NCBI GenBank assembly: GCA_937982515.1
Contig: CALJMB010000149.1
Coordinates: forward strand, 1-13,004
Length of the DNA: 13,004 nucleotides
From: an uncultured Balneolaceae bacterium
Lineage (GTDB): Bacteria > Bacteroidota > Rhodothermia > Balneolales > Balneolaceae
Direction of reading: 5' to 3'
Under the pieces are notes generated by a model that was given only the letters and a program-made list of their open reading frames with translations, was not told where the DNA came from and did no database searches. This document shows positions 7,008 through 13,004 of this stretch, piece by piece. Within the stretch, counting starts at the first letter, position 1. The number at the start of each line of letters is the position of its first letter. The translations under genes were made by a program, and so were the position numbers.

Positions 7008-9533
7008 ATGCAGAAAATTTTAAGCTTCTTTCGTCCTCTCATTCTTATCAATTACAGGCATCCGTTTTCAGTACTGGGAGCTGCCTCAATACTTGCCGTA
7101 GTAGCAGGGTACTTCGCTCTTCAGCTGAGAATAGATACCGATATAGCTAACTTACTGCCCGAGACCAACGAGCATGTACTTGCACTGGAAAAGCTTCAGG
7201 AAACGGTAGGCGGGGAGACGCCAATGGACGTTGTGATAAAATCTCCCAGCTTTGAAGACAACAAACGCTTTGCCGAAGACCTCATCGACAGGAGCCTGGA
7301 ACTGTACGATTCGGGTACGGATAATTATTTTTTTGAACGCGCCGAATTCAGAAAAGAAACAGATGTTCTGAAAGACAATGCGCTCTATTTTGCCACTTTC
7401 AGCGAGTTGCAGGAGATAACTGAATACCTGCAGGGTGAAATTCAGGGAGCAAAAGAAAAGGCTAATCCATTTTATATCGATTTTGGGGAAGAAGAGGGGT
7501 CGGAAAGCGAGGGAGAAGGTGAGAGTGACGAAGAGAAGCTGGCCCGTTTTGAGGAAACCTACGATTCCATCATTCCTTCAGAATATCCGATAAGCAAAGA
7601 CAGTACCGTAGCCCTGATAAGGTTCTATCCAACGGGTTCCAAAAGCAACATAAGCTACCTGGAGGATATGTTCGCCGCCTACGATTCACTGATTGTCGCT
7701 ATGAATCCACAGTCGTACAACGAGGATATGGAAGTACGGTACGGAGGGCGGTTAAAACGGCACCTCAACGAGCTGGATTCAATCATGAATGACGTATTTA
7801 ACAGCTTTGCTTCCGGGATTTCCAGCGTCGTTCTTTTGGTGATGCTTTACTTTTTTATTAAAAAGTATATCAACTACCGGCGTGGGAGTACAGCCGATCA
7901 ATACCACAATTTCTTTCATCATCTGATCAGAATGCCGGTTCCGGTACTGATTATCGGCATTCCTCTGCTAATAAGCCTGTTGTGGACCTTCGGCCTTACG
8001 TATGTGGTACTCGGTACGCTGAATACCATGACATCGGTACTGTTTGTCATTCTCTTCGGTATGGGGATTGATTACGGCATACACTTCTACGCCCGGTACA
8101 TCGAGTTCCGGTCGACGGGGTTGAATGTTCTGGATTCCCTGCATACCACCTATGACAGAACCGGCGCCGCTATTGTTGTCAGTGGTTTGACCACATCCTT
8201 CTCTCTGTTCGTGTTGGTCATTGCAAGATTCAGAGGATTTTCGGAGTTCGGATATATAGCGGGGTCCGGTATTATAATGGCACTGATATGCATGTTGTTT
8301 GTTTTGCCTTCACTATTGGCGATCATGGAAAGGTTTGGCTGGATTCTGCTCAATGAAAATGAAGCGGATCACAGCGCTTCCACCCCGCGTCGGTTTCCTT
8401 TTGCCCGTACAATTCTTTCGATAGGGGTCATCGCCACCATGCTGGTAACATTTAATCATCAGCATCTGAAATTTCAGTATGAATTCGGGGAGCTGGAACC
8501 GGAATTCCCGGAGTATGAGTCGTTCAGGGAACTGGCAAATCAGGTTTCGAATTCAAATTCTGACAGAAGAAATCCCGCCTATATACTGGCCGACAGTCAG
8601 GAAGATGTAATTGAGATTATGGATACGTTGCGTGCCCGTATGCGCGCAGATACTACCAGCCCCACTATACTGGATGTGGAAGCGCTGCCGGAGCGTTTCC
8701 CTCCTACAGAGGCCGGAGCTAACGAGAAGCTGGAGAGAATTGCGAAGATCCGACAGCTGCTAGACGACCCGTTTATCCAGGGACAAAAAGATTCCCGGTT
8801 AGACAAGCTCCGCCGGGCGGCCCAAACCACTGAACCGTTGGCAATAGATGATATACCGGAGTATTATAAAAACCAGTTTGTTACCAAAGAAGGGGAAGTG
8901 GGTAATTTTGTGATTGTGTATCCCAGTGTTGGCCTTTCGGACGGAAGACAGTCTATTGCATTTAAGAATGACGTGGGCCAGGTAACCCTTGAAAATGGAA
9001 AGACCTATTACGCGGCCAGTACCTCCATCATCGCCGCGGAGATGTTGGAGCTGATGCGCAGCGAAAGCCCATGGATGGTAGGGGCTACCTTCCTGATGGT
9101 CTTCCTCTTGATGTACTTTTCATTCCGCTCCTTTCGGTGGACGCTCATCGGTATGCTTCCGCTGGTTGTAGGAATGGCCTGGCTTTTCGGCATCATGATG
9201 CTTACGGGTTTAATGTTTAACTTTTACAATCTGGTAGTATTGCCGGCTATTCTCGGTATCGGGGAAGATAACGGTGTGCATTTGGCCCACCGTTACAGAG
9301 ATGAGGGTAAGAACAGCATGTGGAATGTCTTGTCCAGCACAGGGCAGCACATTACTATGGCTTCGGTGACAACCATGCTCGGTTTTTCCGGCCTTATCTT
9401 CACCAATCATCCGGGCCTTCAGTCACTGGGATTAATGGCTGTTATCGGCATTGGCATGACCCTGCTTACCGCATGGATTCTGCTCCCCGCTGCCATTCAA
9501 TGGCTGGAAGATAAGGATTGGATCAGGTTTTAA
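7008..9533 (+). CDS. RND/MMPL superfamily exporter
   Basis: A large inner-membrane protein of 841 aa with the duplicated layout of the MMPL/HpnN-like branch of the RND superfamily. One N-terminal helix (about 18-36) precedes a large extracytoplasmic domain (about 40-260) and a bundle of helices (about 263-450). A second helix (about 464-480), a second large domain (about 490-690) and a second bundle (about 695-835) follow. The proton-relay helices carry GMGIDYGIHFYARYIE (first half, around 351) and GIGEDNGVHLAHRYRDEG (second half, around 750), which are family hallmarks. It probably uses the proton gradient to move a lipid or other hydrophobic compound. The acidic stretch EEEGSESEGEGESDEE (161-176) in the first loop is low complexity. 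It follows the DUF3047 gene, a possible partner on the outer side of the membrane. Confidence 0.88.
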   Translation: MQKILSFFRPLILINYRHPFSVLGAASILAVVAGYFALQLRIDTDIANLLPETNEHVLALEKLQETVGGETPMDVVIKSPSFEDNKRFAEDLIDRSLELYDSGTDNYFFERAEFRKETDVLKDNALYFATFSELQEITEYLQGEIQGAKEKANPFYIDFGEEEGSESEGEGESDEEKLARFEETYDSIIPSEYPISKDSTVALIRFYPTGSKSNISYLEDMFAAYDSLIVAMNPQSYNEDMEVRYGGRLKRHLNELDSIMNDVFNSFASGISSVVLLVMLYFFIKKYINYRRGSTADQYHNFFHHLIRMPVPVLIIGIPLLISLLWTFGLTYVVLGTLNTMTSVLFVILFGMGIDYGIHFYARYIEFRSTGLNVLDSLHTTYDRTGAAIVVSGLTTSFSLFVLVIARFRGFSEFGYIAGSGIIMALICMLFVLPSLLAIMERFGWILLNENEADHSASTPRRFPFARTILSIGVIATMLVTFNHQHLKFQYEFGELEPEFPEYESFRELANQVSNSNSDRRNPAYILADSQEDVIEIMDTLRARMRADTTSPTILDVEALPERFPPTEAGANEKLERIAKIRQLLDDPFIQGQKDSRLDKLRRAAQTTEPLAIDDIPEYYKNQFVTKEGEVGNFVIVYPSVGLSDGRQSIAFKNDVGQVTLENGKTYYAASTSIIAAEMLELMRSESPWMVGATFLMVFLLMYFSFRSFRWTLIGMLPLVVGMAWLFGIMMLTGLMFNFYNLVVLPAILGIGEDNGVHLAHRYRDEGKNSMWNVLSSTGQHITMASVTTMLGFSGLIFTNHPGLQSLGLMAVIGIGMTLLTAWILLPAAIQWLEDKDWIRF

Positions 9534-9593
9534 GCTGAGTGCTGAACAGGCCTGTACGGTTTGTCTGTTTGCGGCTTTTTCCGCTATGAGCGC

Positions 9594-9726
9594 ATATAGT
9601 AGTAACTATGTTCGCTATATAGTTACTGCTATATACACCATATAGTTATAACTATCGTCATCATATAGTAGTAACTATTGTCCTCGTATAGTAGTAACTA
9701 TCTTTGGTACATAGTTACTACTATAT
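9594..9726. repeat. Six-copy 16-base palindrome-forming repeat array
   Basis: The unit is ATATAGTAGTAACTAT. Copies are at 9594-9609 (+), 9619-9634 (-, one change), 9640-9655 (two changes that make 9642-9655 a perfect 14-base palindrome), 9663-9678 (+), 9687-9701 (+, first base changed) and 9711-9726 (-). Start-to-start distances are about 21-25 bases and spacers 5-9 bases, all different in sequence. Copies 1/2 and 5/6 face each other across 9-base spacers and can fold into 15-16 base stems. Copies 1 and 6 are exact inverted ends of the whole block. Each unit shares the near-symmetric core TAGTWACTA. It lies 60 bases behind the exporter stop and 342 bases before mgtE. Possible roles are a multi-site binding array, a strong terminator, or a small palindromic element. 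Confidence 0.85.
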
Positions 9727-9991
9727 TTAATTAAGGTCATAATTGCAGCCTCCCTCGGAAAAATAATGCGGCTTGCTACGTACCTGATCGGGCTTCCCGA
9801 CAGGCTTGTTGGGTGCTTGTTTATCAGCTGGACAAAAGGGCGGCCGGAGGTGTGTCCACACGCTAGCGCGGTTGCCAGGGCAGGTTTCGGAGCCGGGATT
9901 CTTATCGGTTTGAACTCCGGTTAACTTATAAAAATTAATACTCTCTTCATTAAGATTGATGTTTCGTTTTTATTATCTTCCTATGCGATTC

Positions 9992-10048
9992 CCAGATACA
10001 ATCCGGTCCGGGATGCCAGGTACTTTTGGGGTATCGGGCAATCTGGCA
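9992..10048 (+). promoter_or_regulatory. Possible alternative hairpins in mgtE leader
   Basis: CCAGAT (9992-9997) can pair with ATCTGG (10041-10046), while TGCCAG (10014-10019) can pair with CTGGCA (10043-10048). The two pairings share CTGG and so exclude each other, just before the mgtE start at 10069. Magnesium transporter genes are often controlled by folded leaders, but I see no recognisable M-box or other known riboswitch here. Short complementarities like these can arise by chance. Confidence 0.25.
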
Positions 10049-10068
10049 CTCATCTAACACCCGTATGT

Positions 10069-11454
10069 ATGATCGTCGATCTCCTAAAACCTGAATTTGA
10101 CGAATTAATCAAGGCCAAGGACTGGGTCGCCTTAAAGGATGTGCTGAACGATGTGCCTGCCGTTGACGTCTCTGAGCTGCTGGAAAAGATCGATAATGAA
10201 GTTGCCGTAGTCATCTTCAGGCTTCTCAAAAAACAGAAAGCGGCCGAAGCCTTTTCATATTTAAGTGCCGGAAAGGGAGCCGAACTGCTGGATATGTTTA
10301 CAGCCCAGCAGCTGAGCGATGTGATGTCGAACCTTCAGCCCGACGAACAGGTAGCGCTGATGGAGGAACTGCCCGGCCACCTGACCCAGCGGGTGATGAA
10401 CTCCCTGAAAGCAGAAGACCGCCGGCAGGTTCAGAAGCTTCTGGGCTACCCCGAAGAAAGTATAGGCCGGTTGATGACGCCCCGTTACGTGCGGGTTAAG
10501 AAAGACTGGACCATACAAAAAAGTATGGAGCACATTCGTAAGTTCGGGCACAGCGTGGAAACCGTCAACGTTATTTATGTGGTAGATGAAGAGGAAAAAC
10601 TGATCGATGACCTGCGCTTAAACGAACTGATACTGGCTGACCCCGAAGATACCATAGCTTCGCTGATGGATGAGAATTTCGAGGCCCTCAGCGCTTTCGA
10701 TGACCAGGAATATGCCGTAAAAATGCTCAGTAAATACGACCGCGTCGCCATGCCGGTAGTCGATTCGGATGGCATACTGGTAGGCATTGTAACCATAGAT
10801 GACGTGATCGACGTAGCCGAGGAGGAGACCACCGAAGATATGCAGTTGATGGCAGGTATGAGCGCCCTGGATACCTACTATTCTGAAACATCCATCATGC
10901 AGATGGTAAAGAAGCGGGTGGGCTGGCTCACTTTGCTGTTCCTGGGGCAGATGTTTACCGTTACCGCCCTGGCCAGCTATGAAGAAGCTCTCGAGGCAGC
11001 GGCGGCTTTCCTCGTTCTGTTTATTCCGATGATTATCTCCAGCGGGGGTAACTCGGGCTCGCAGGCGGCCACGCTCATCATCCGGGCTATTTCAACGGAC
11101 GATATTCAGCTCAGCGAGTGGAAGATGGTTTTGAAAAGGGAATTGATTTCGGGCCTGATCCTGGGAACGATCCTGGGCCTGTTCGGCTCGGTGGTTATCG
11201 CCAACTGGATGATGCTCAGGGGTGACGAATTCTCTCTTAAACTTGTCTTGCAGGTACTTACCGTGGGGTTGAGTTTGGTAGGCGTAGTTGTATTTGGCAA
11301 TTTGAGCGGTTCCATGTTACCTTTTGTTATGTCAAAATTAGGTATGGATCCCGCTGTTACTTCTGCGCCGTTTGTGGCAACCCTGGTTGATGTAACCGGA
11401 ATCATTATCTACTTTTCCATAGCATTACTATTGCTTCAGGGAGTAATTCTTTAA
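10069..11454 (+). CDS. mgtE: Magnesium transporter MgtE
   Basis: A protein of 461 aa, the usual MgtE length. Domain order is canonical: an acidic helical N domain (1-130; ELLDMFTAQQLSDVMSNL, LMEELP), two CBS domains (about 133-255; IGRLMTPRYV opens the first, PVVDSDGILVGIVTIDDVIDV closes the second), a connecting helix, and a five-helix membrane domain (about 280-461). The pore residues are present: SGGNSGSQ (325-332) and MDPAVTSAPFVATLVDVTG, where Asp427 matches the Mg2+ selectivity Asp of the family. The protein is a homodimeric Mg2+ channel gated by Mg2+ bound at the acidic cytosolic domains. The start at 10069 begins the N domain properly; an ATG at 10065 is in another frame. It stands upstream of thyA-folA on the same strand but is separated by a folded repeat, so it is probably its own unit. 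Confidence 0.95.
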   Translation: MIVDLLKPEFDELIKAKDWVALKDVLNDVPAVDVSELLEKIDNEVAVVIFRLLKKQKAAEAFSYLSAGKGAELLDMFTAQQLSDVMSNLQPDEQVALMEELPGHLTQRVMNSLKAEDRRQVQKLLGYPEESIGRLMTPRYVRVKKDWTIQKSMEHIRKFGHSVETVNVIYVVDEEEKLIDDLRLNELILADPEDTIASLMDENFEALSAFDDQEYAVKMLSKYDRVAMPVVDSDGILVGIVTIDDVIDVAEEETTEDMQLMAGMSALDTYYSETSIMQMVKKRVGWLTLLFLGQMFTVTALASYEEALEAAAAFLVLFIPMIISSGGNSGSQAATLIIRAISTDDIQLSEWKMVLKRELISGLILGTILGLFGSVVIANWMMLRGDEFSLKLVLQVLTVGLSLVGVVVFGNLSGSMLPFVMSKLGMDPAVTSAPFVATLVDVTGIIIYFSIALLLLQGVIL

Positions 11455-11463
11455 GTAAGTATT

Positions 11464-11525
11464 GCGTGTTACACAGTGCGTATTCCGGAGTCATGGAAAT
11501 ACGCCATACGCTGCACGCAGTACGT
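11464..11525. repeat. Inverted element built of 7-base repeats
   Basis: GCGTATTCC (11478-11486) pairs with GGAAATACGC (11495-11504; one extra A) around ggagtcat, and outside them GCGTG (11464-11468) pairs with CACGC (11514-11518). Both arms have a 7-base period. The right arm shows ACGC at 11501, 11508 and 11515 and ACG at 11522; the left arm reads GCGTGTT, ACACAGT, GCGTATT. It fills most of the mgtE-thyA gap and could stop mgtE transcripts or be a mobile palindromic repeat. Confidence 0.6.
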
Positions 11526-11557
11526 AATCTCTAAACACATAACTAATATTATTGACT

Positions 11558-12406
11558 ATGAAGGCCTATCTGGACTTGGTGAGAAACGTACTAGACAACG
11601 GTGTCCGAAAGGAGAACCGAACCGGTATAGATACCATTTCAAGCTTTTCAGAATTTTATAAAGTGGACCTGTCAGAAGGATTCCCGTTACTTACAACTAA
11701 GAAGGTATATTTCCGGTCGGTTGTCTTAGAGTTGTTGTGGTATTTGAGGGGAGAAGATCACATCCGCTGGCTTCGGGATGAAAACGACTGCCATATCTGG
11801 GACGCCTGGGCCGATGAGGATGGTTATGTGGGGCCCATATATCCTGTGATGTGGCGCCGGTTTCCCTATTATGAGGAAGAGGAAGTGCGTTTTGAGGGAG
11901 ATGCTTCTCATATTATACAAACCGGCTGGGTCAAAAAGGAGTTCGACCAGCTGCAGCGCGCCATAACCATGCTGAAAGAGAATCCCAACAGCAGGAGAAT
12001 TGTAGTCAGCGCGTGGCATCCCGGCTTGCTCGATCAGATGGCGCTGCCACCATGCCACGTGATGTACATTTTCAATGTTTCCGATGGCAAGTTAAACTGT
12101 CATCTCACTCAGCGATCGGGAGATATCGCTCTTGGTATTCCATTCAACCTGGCCTGTTACTCGGCTTTGACTATGGCTATTGCCAACGAAGTAGGGCTGG
12201 AGTACGGACAGTTTGCCCATACCATTGTCGACGCACATATTTACGAAAATCATGTCGACGGCCTGAGAGAACAGCTTACCAGAGAGCCACGCGAGTTGCC
12301 CACTCTGCACATTACTCCCAAGCCTGTAGATGAGCTGACTTTCGAAGATTTTAAGCTGGAAAACTATAATCCCCATCCGGGCATAAAATTTGAAGTGGCG
12401 GTATGA
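11558..12406 (+). CDS. thyA: Thymidylate synthase ThyA
   Basis: A protein of 282 aa. It methylates dUMP to dTMP with 5,10-methylene-tetrahydrofolate, giving dihydrofolate. Family residues are in place: Arg21 in RTG (phosphate), SRR at 145-147 (phosphate, partner subunit), the nucleophile Cys166 in ALPPCH, QRSGDIALGIPFN (185-197, with dUMP-binding Asp189 and Asn197), AHIYENH, and a C-terminal HPGIKFEVAV closing loop. ATG 11558 is taken as start; TTG 11552 would add two residues without gain. It is about 18 residues longer than E. coli ThyA because of an insert at about 103-125 (YYEEEEVRFEGDAS...), and it reads GPIYPVMWRR where GPVYGKQWR is usual. Its stop overlaps the folA start (ATGA), so the two are translationally coupled. 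Confidence 0.95.
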   Translation: MKAYLDLVRNVLDNGVRKENRTGIDTISSFSEFYKVDLSEGFPLLTTKKVYFRSVVLELLWYLRGEDHIRWLRDENDCHIWDAWADEDGYVGPIYPVMWRRFPYYEEEEVRFEGDASHIIQTGWVKKEFDQLQRAITMLKENPNSRRIVVSAWHPGLLDQMALPPCHVMYIFNVSDGKLNCHLTQRSGDIALGIPFNLACYSALTMAIANEVGLEYGQFAHTIVDAHIYENHVDGLREQLTREPRELPTLHITPKPVDELTFEDFKLENYNPHPGIKFEVAV

Positions 12407-12903
12407 AACTGGCTTTTATTGTAGCCCACGATCCCAACCTGGTCATAGGGCGGGATGGAAAGCTCCCCTGGCACTATCCGGAAGATTTAAAATACTTCAG
12501 GAGCATTACTATGGGGCATCCTATGCTGATGGGACGGGGCGTTTTTGAGAGCCTCAATGAAAAACCACTTCCGGGAAGAGAAAATGTAGTGCTGAGCCGT
12601 ACCCGGACCTACAGCCACGTTCCCGCATTTTCTTCTATCGAAGATGCTTTAGATTATCTGAAAAAAGAAGAGATCGTGTTTGTTATTGGCGGGGGAGAAA
12701 TCTATCGCCAACTGCTGCCCGAAGCCGATAAGCTGTTTGTTACGTTAATCCATCAGGAGTACGAAGGCGACACTTACTTTCCGGAATACCGGGATAAAAT
12801 CGGCACTGTGTGGAAAGAGATCAAAAGAGAAGATCACCACGGTCTGTCATTCATGGTGTACGAACGAATGAAGAAGCAGAAGGCGGTGGGGAGGGAACAG
12901 TAA
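12403..12903 (+). CDS. folA: Dihydrofolate reductase
   Basis: A protein of 166 aa, normal for chromosomal FolA. It reduces dihydrofolate to tetrahydrofolate with NADPH, recycling the product of ThyA. Visible motifs are VIGRDGKLPWHYPEDLKYF (14-32) with the catalytic acid Asp28, MGRGVFES (43-50) and PLPGREN for NADPH, VFVIGGGEIY for the cofactor pyrophosphate, and a C-terminal substrate-side strand VTLIHQEYEGDTYFPEY. Position 47 is Val, where nearly all relatives have the NADPH-contacting Thr (E. coli Thr46). The start codon lies inside the thyA stop overlap. The last ten or so residues (KQKAVGREQ) and the stop codon are encoded by a 7-base-period repeat that continues downstream, so this tail is probably not functionally conserved. 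Confidence 0.95.
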   Translation: MKLAFIVAHDPNLVIGRDGKLPWHYPEDLKYFRSITMGHPMLMGRGVFESLNEKPLPGRENVVLSRTRTYSHVPAFSSIEDALDYLKKEEIVFVIGGGEIYRQLLPEADKLFVTLIHQEYEGDTYFPEYRDKIGTVWKEIKREDHHGLSFMVYERMKKQKAVGREQ

Positions 12904-12969
12904 GCAGTAAGCAGTGGGCAGTAAGCAGTAAGCAGTAAGCAGTAAGCAGTGGGCGGTAGCAGTAGGCGG
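12873..12969. repeat. TAAGCAG heptanucleotide tandem repeat
   Basis: From 12901 the units are TAAGCAG x2, TGGGCAG, TAAGCAG x4, TGGGCGG, TAGCAG (one base short) and TAGGCGG, ending at 12969. In the same 7-base phase, degenerate units precede it: GAAGCAG (12873), AAGGCGG (12880), TGGGGAG (12887) and GGAACAG (12894). The first perfect unit supplies the folA TAA stop. The pattern recalls the short tandem heptanucleotide repeats described between genes in cyanobacteria and seen in other phyla. Slippage is the likely source. Confidence 0.9.
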
Positions 12970-13004
12970 AAACTGTACCATGCGCATGGTGTCTCCCTGT
13001 GATC

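Larger units (their letters stand above)
9534..10068. other. Intergenic region with palindrome array and mgtE leader
   Basis: A 535-base gap between the exporter and mgtE with no convincing gene. It begins with the 10-base palindrome ACAGGCCTGT (9546-9555) and a GCGG-cttttt-CCGC hairpin (9571-9584). The six-unit array (9594-9726) follows. Next are the hairpins CCTG-a-TCGGG-ctt-CCCGA-CAGG (9783-9804) and GTGTG-tc-CACAC (9850-9861), the palindrome CGCTAGCG (9861-9868), and CGGAG/CTCCG (9888-9919). An AT-rich stretch (9921-9975) may hold the mgtE promoter. The last 80 bases contain alternative pairings. Confidence 0.65.

Noticed and set aside
9571..9584. Terminator GCGG-cttttt-CCGC after the exporter gene
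   Set aside because: The T-run lies in the loop rather than after the stem, and the stem is only four pairs.
9594..9726. CRISPR array
   Set aside because: Repeats are only 16 bases, spacers 5-9 bases, orientation varies, and no cas gene is near.
9594..9726. Transposon with terminal inverted repeats
   Set aside because: The outer units are exact inverted ends, but no target-site duplication is visible in the flanks (GCGC versus TTAA) and there is no coding capacity. Kept only as a possibility.
9783..9868. tRNA or small structured RNA gene in the exporter-mgtE gap
   Set aside because: Several short stems occur, but no acceptor stem, anticodon arm or T-loop motif can be assembled.

Overview
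The window (13,004 bases, moderate GC) looks like chromosomal DNA from the Bacteroidota / Balneolota / Rhodothermota side of the bacterial tree. The indications are a Wzi-type outer-membrane capsule protein of the kind common there, weak Shine-Dalgarno signals, and intergenic regions littered with short inverted or tandem repeats. Taxonomy is inferred from gene content, not from a marker gene. No rRNA, tRNA, CRISPR array, transposase or phage gene was found.

Left part (1-5707), envelope and polysaccharide genes. A 5'-truncated unrecognised gene (+) runs into a repeat-rich convergent spacer with a long imperfect hairpin. On the minus strand there follows an overlapping two-gene unit: a small single-span protein carrying FWPFSIFPMFS, then an HTTM-like polytopic membrane protein. 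Divergent from it is a Wzi-like outer-membrane beta-barrel gene (+). This meets a minus-strand pair, a family 2 glycosyltransferase followed by a flippase-like membrane protein, at a symmetric A/T-rich terminator. Glycosyltransferase, polytopic membrane protein and Wzi barrel together suggest cell-surface glycan assembly, which is an inference from context.

Middle part (5708-10068). A 489-base divergent spacer with nested inverted repeats leads to a secreted DUF3047 protein with a TTG start. It is followed closely on the same strand by a large RND/MMPL-family exporter; the two may form one export unit. Just behind the exporter lies the most unusual element of the window: six copies of a 16-base unit (ATATAGTAGTAACTAT and its reverse complement) at about 23-base pitch. 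One copy is self-palindromic, and the outer pairs form long hairpins with 9-base loops.

Right part (10069-13004), housekeeping genes on the plus strand: an MgtE Mg2+ channel/transporter, thymidylate synthase (thyA) and dihydrofolate reductase (folA). thyA and folA overlap by four bases (ATGA) and are metabolically coupled, because ThyA turns methylene-tetrahydrofolate into dihydrofolate and FolA reduces it back. Repeats with a 7-base period flank this pair. Upstream is an inverted heptad element. Downstream is a TAAGCAG tandem tract that supplies the folA stop codon and continues, in degenerate form, back into the 3' end of the coding sequence.
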